Source: a virus. Taken from it: 48,501 bases of DNA. This document shows, piece by piece, positions 46,026-48,501 of this stretch. Every line of letters starts with the position of its first letter. The stretch's first letter is position 1. A program made the position numbers and the translations under genes. The notes under the pieces were generated by a model that was not told the origin of the DNA, ran no database searches, and saw only the letters and a list, made by a program, of their open reading frames with translations. The stretch covers positions 1 through 48,501 of IMG/VR virus record IMGVR_UViG_3300036830_000038; one strand, written 5' to 3'.

Positions 46026-46771
46026 TATACATACTCCAGTTCGCCAGCTTTAGCAGCTTTCTCGGCCATTTTCATATAATCATCAATCGGAATACCAGAA
46101 AGCCTAGCTGCTTTTCTCATCTCGTCCGTTACTTCTAACTTAAACTCCTCACCTTGATTCCCTCCCCCAGTTCCACCAGTTCCAGTAGTACCAGAAGTAG
46201 AAGCAAAACGAGATTTAATCTTCCCATCCGTAATATCTTTCTGTTTCCTTCCAATCACTGTGTAGTATGCATTAGCCACCGCAACTGGATCGTTTTGAAA
46301 TTGAAGATTCTGCTCTCCAATAACTTTATCAACTTCAGCTTTTATCTCTCCAGTGTAGTAAGGAAATTCATCTGACCGATCAGTAAACACGGAGGCTTTG
46401 ACAAGCTGTGCTGAATTACGCAGTGTTAACTCTCTCTGTCCCTGCGTAAGATAAGCCACTGCTCTCTTAGGATCAGTTTCCATTAACTTCGCAAGCTCCT
46501 CATCTGTAGGAGCATTTCCGCCAGAAGCTTTGCGTTGGCGTTCTGCTTCTGCATCTTCTTCTTTCTTCTTATTCGCTTCTCTCTCCGTCTTCATCTCAGC
46601 CGCGAGATTGGAGATCGAATCGAGTCCTTTTAACTTCTCAACGATAGGATCAGTCGCAGCCTTAACAGCCGCGGCTATCTCATCTTCACGCTGCTTCTTC
46701 GCAGCTGCTTCTTGTTTCTTCTTCTCTTCATCATCATCTGTTCCACCTAACCAACTTGGTCTGTAGCTCAT
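46025..46771 (-). CDS. Scaffold-like capsid assembly protein, 248 aa
   Basis: A strongly helical, Lys/Glu/Ala-rich protein with a long N-terminal charged helix (DDDEEKKKQEAAAKKQREDE at about 10-30), a central domain and a Gly-rich linker (TGTGGTGGGNQG). It ends in a short helical segment that could bind the coat protein. This is the plan of phage scaffolding proteins. ATG 46771 is taken because AAAGGAGA is just upstream; the in-frame TTG at 46777 overlaps the previous stop. Confidence 0.6.
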   Translation of the reverse strand: MSYRPSWLGGTDDDEEKKKQEAAAKKQREDEIAAAVKAATDPIVEKLKGLDSISNLAAEMKTEREANKKKEEDAEAERQRKASGGNAPTDEELAKLMETDPKRAVAYLTQGQRELTLRNSAQLVKASVFTDRSDEFPYYTGEIKAEVDKVIGEQNLQFQNDPVAVANAYYTVIGRKQKDITDGKIKSRFASTSGTTGTGGTGGGNQGEEFKLEVTDEMRKAARLSGIPIDDYMKMAEKAAKAGELEYV

Positions 46772-46773
46772 AT

Positions 46774-47085
46774 TCAATCTCCTTTAGCAAGAGGATCTAG
46801 CCCCTGTGCTCTCATCTCACTCATGGCCTTTTCAACTCTTGCAAATTCTTCTTTCAACGTTAAAATCATCTGGGGTAACTTCTGCAATGTACCTAGAAGA
46901 TTAATCTGTTTAATCAACCCCCAAGCTACCATTTTAAAATCCGGATCATTTTCCTTCAAAGCTAAAAGCTCTTGCTCAAGTTCAACCTGCGACTCCTTGA
47001 GGAATTGATCCAGAACTTGAAAATCCGCTGATTGGTATAGGTCCGCTACCTGATTGTGCTTGGGGACCAGATCCTTGATTTGCAT
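46774..47085 (-). CDS. Coiled-coil protein overlapping portal end, 103 aa
   Basis: The protein is helical with heptad-like Leu/Glu/Lys spacing (VELEQELLALKENDPDF, LQKLPQMILTLKEEFARVEK). Its start codon at 47085 lies 104 bases inside the portal gene and has a very strong Shine-Dalgarno (AAGGAGGGGG) there. The overlap encodes the Gly/Ser/Gln-rich portal tail in the other frame. It is probably a small assembly partner for the portal or scaffold. Confidence 0.65.
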   Translation of the reverse strand: MQIKDLVPKHNQVADLYQSADFQVLDQFLKESQVELEQELLALKENDPDFKMVAWGLIKQINLLGTLQKLPQMILTLKEEFARVEKAMSEMRAQGLDPLAKGD

Positions 47086-48501
47086 TTCCCCCTCCTTGTC
47101 CGGCCGTTAACTGTTTCAACACAGCAGATGCATCAGGAAGGATTCTATTAACATCATCTCGGTTAAAGTTCCGGAGAATGTCTTTCATCATAGCTACGTT
47201 ACCAAGAAATGCATCACTATACCATTGCTTGAGCGCAGGAGGAATCTCTTTCTGACTCAACGCTTGGATCATCTGAGCATTTTCGGTATAAAATCTCGAA
47301 AGAGTTGTAGCAAGCAGCACGTCATTCTGCCGCTCAAGTTCTTTATTGTTCGAAGCTGTAGTTGGCCGGAGACGAAATCCAAGCGTACCGGCTTTATAAT
47401 TCGCCAACGCTTTCTTCAAATTCTCCGTATTATCCCCATACTTCGCCAACCTTGTTCCAATTCCAAAATTCGCAAACTGCGAAGTTAACTTAATCGCCAT
47501 CCTCACATGAGCCGATCTCATATCACTCATGCGAAGATTATTTCTATTATTCTGCTGCATCATCACAGCACTTGTACCACCGGCGGAATATACTCCTCTT
47601 TTAGGATTAACAATCCCGCCTCCTGTTCCACCAATCGCAGGATCTACTCCCGCTCTTTCCTTCGCGCACGCCATGATAAACTGATCCGGCGCATCATTAT
47701 ACCCCACATCTGCCCCACCTTGAATCCTCTCTACATTCCCATCCTTCGCAGGAATCATCACCCCAGGGTATAGTTGAAGAACACTCGATAACTTACTATC
47801 CGGCTCAACTCTAAAAATCCCAAGCATTGCAAAGTTCCTGTTATTAGTCCTCCAGTTTGAGTTCTGAGAGAGTTCTTTCTGATAGGATCGTAGCATTTGC
47901 GCATAACCTGTACCAAAGTAAGTCTCATCATCATAACTCAGCTTTACATCCTCTACTGGATTTTCATTCTTCGGATAGATATTAAAAATCGCATAAATAA
48001 CCTGTTCACTTTTCTTATGAAACTTCGCAAAGATAGAGTAAACAGAGTTTCCTTTCCTATATCTCATATAACAGTTATAAAAATCCCACTCACTCGATCC
48101 ATTCTCCGTTGAATCAGACCAATTAAGCTTCAACTCATTCTGCATCTCTTGCTGCATCTGAGGTACTTCTGTTCGATCAGGCATGGAGAGAATCTTAGCA
48201 AGTTTATCCTCTTCTCCTTTATACAAATCATTCGAACCATAAAGTCCTTTTAACTTCCAATAATCCAAAGACTCAATCGTGTAATAAAAATCCGCATCAG
48301 CCAGAACCGGCGTGCGAGGATCAATTCCAAACTTATTCAACGGCACAAGCCTAGGCTTCGGACCATCTCTTTTTACAATATCAGTTAACTGATACTGAAT
48401 CTTCTGTTCCGACGCTTCTCCTCCACCTATATGAACATAATTCTTCTCTACATCATACTCCCACGGAAACTCTCCAATCCCTGTTCCGTATTTAATAGCT
48501 G
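46982..48501 (-). CDS. Portal protein, C-terminal part (split by window ends)
   Basis: This is the 3' part of the portal gene that continues from 1-569; it contains residues 190-653 of the joined product. The body is an alpha/beta portal core with QMLRSYQKELSQNSNW and LGFRLRPTT regions. The last 45 residues are Gly/Ser/Gln-rich (SGSGPIPISGFSSSGS) and probably flexible; they are encoded over the start of the next gene. Bases 48375-48501 duplicate 1-127. Confidence 0.85.
   Translation of the reverse strand, partial: AIKYGTGIGEFPWEYDVEKNYVHIGGGEASEQKIQYQLTDIVKRDGPKPRLVPLNKFGIDPRTPVLADADFYYTIESLDYWKLKGLYGSNDLYKGEEDKLAKILSMPDRTEVPQMQQEMQNELKLNWSDSTENGSSEWDFYNCYMRYRKGNSVYSIFAKFHKKSEQVIYAIFNIYPKNENPVEDVKLSYDDETYFGTGYAQMLRSYQKELSQNSNWRTNNRNFAMLGIFRVEPDSKLSSVLQLYPGVMIPAKDGNVERIQGGADVGYNDAPDQFIMACAKERAGVDPAIGGTGGGIVNPKRGVYSAGGTSAVMMQQNNRNNLRMSDMRSAHVRMAIKLTSQFANFGIGTRLAKYGDNTENLKKALANYKAGTLGFRLRPTTASNNKELERQNDVLLATTLSRFYTENAQMIQALSQKEIPPALKQWYSDAFLGNVAMMKDILRNFNRDDVNRILPDASAVLKQLTAGQGGGNANQGSGPQAQSGSGPIPISGFSSSGSIPQGVAG
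48375..48501. repeat. Direct terminal repeat, right copy
   Basis: This is the second copy of the 127-bp sequence found at 1-127. The portal frame continues from this copy into bases 128-569 of the left end without a stop, which shows that the two ends join. Confidence 0.95.

Overview
The window is one complete tailed-phage genome of the podovirus type, cut open inside the portal gene. Bases 1-127 and 48375-48501 are identical, so the molecule closes into a circle of 48374 bp (or is circularly permuted), and the portal gene reads through the join. The identification rests on a large terminase, portal, a gpT-like major capsid protein, a head-tail adaptor, a tail-nozzle-like protein, several very large ejection-type proteins and a lysis cassette. 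I see no integrase, excisionase, CI-like repressor, tRNA or CRISPR array, so the phage looks virulent. The host is not shown. A Tat-type signal on a phage lipoprotein and Gram-negative style sigma70 promoters fit a Gram-negative bacterium; Acidobacteriota from soil or peat is only a low-confidence guess from the general style of the gene set.

There are two arms. From a divergent control region (5290-5863) a leftward late operon runs on the minus strand from 5289 through position 1, across the join, and on from 48374 down to 27923 (about 25.7 kb). Its order is: packaging (HTH protein, terminase large subunit) mixed with lysis (SleB-type hydrolase, XhlA-like and holin-like proteins, Tat lipoprotein), then portal, scaffold-like protein, capsid proteins, tail nozzle, adaptor, ejection proteins, a PurD-like ATP-grasp enzyme, and a secreted-looking SGNH/GDSL hydrolase that is probably the receptor-binding or host-surface enzyme. 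Two consensus sigma70 promoters precede it.

The rightward arm (5864-27831) holds early and middle genes in short, tightly coupled operons, many with ATGA or TAATG junctions. It starts with small unknown genes and a striking low-complexity tract (7140-7500). Next come genes set between highly structured RNA leaders (9478-10408), then a J-domain / coiled-coil / VWA / FtsK-type ATPase cassette (10472-13627). Zinc-binding proteins and an RHH regulator lead into a DUF5664 nucleotide phosphohydrolase and a recombination set (PD-(D/E)XK nuclease, Sak4-like ATPase, DUF669-like DNA-binding protein). Last is a replication block: a UDG-like/3'-5' exonuclease protein, a separate family A polymerase and a DUF3987-like helicase/primase, interrupted by four HNH homing endonuclease genes. 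The arm ends with a GroES-like protein carrying a DnaJ-type zinc finger. A hairpin terminator (27888-27920) separates the converging arms.

The most unusual items are the GroES-DnaJ finger chimera, the J-domain/VWA/FtsK cassette, the ATP-grasp ligase inside the virion operon, the Tat lipoprotein beside the lysis genes, and the branched RNA structures around the 9650-10243 gene. All family calls are by eye from motifs; no database search was run.
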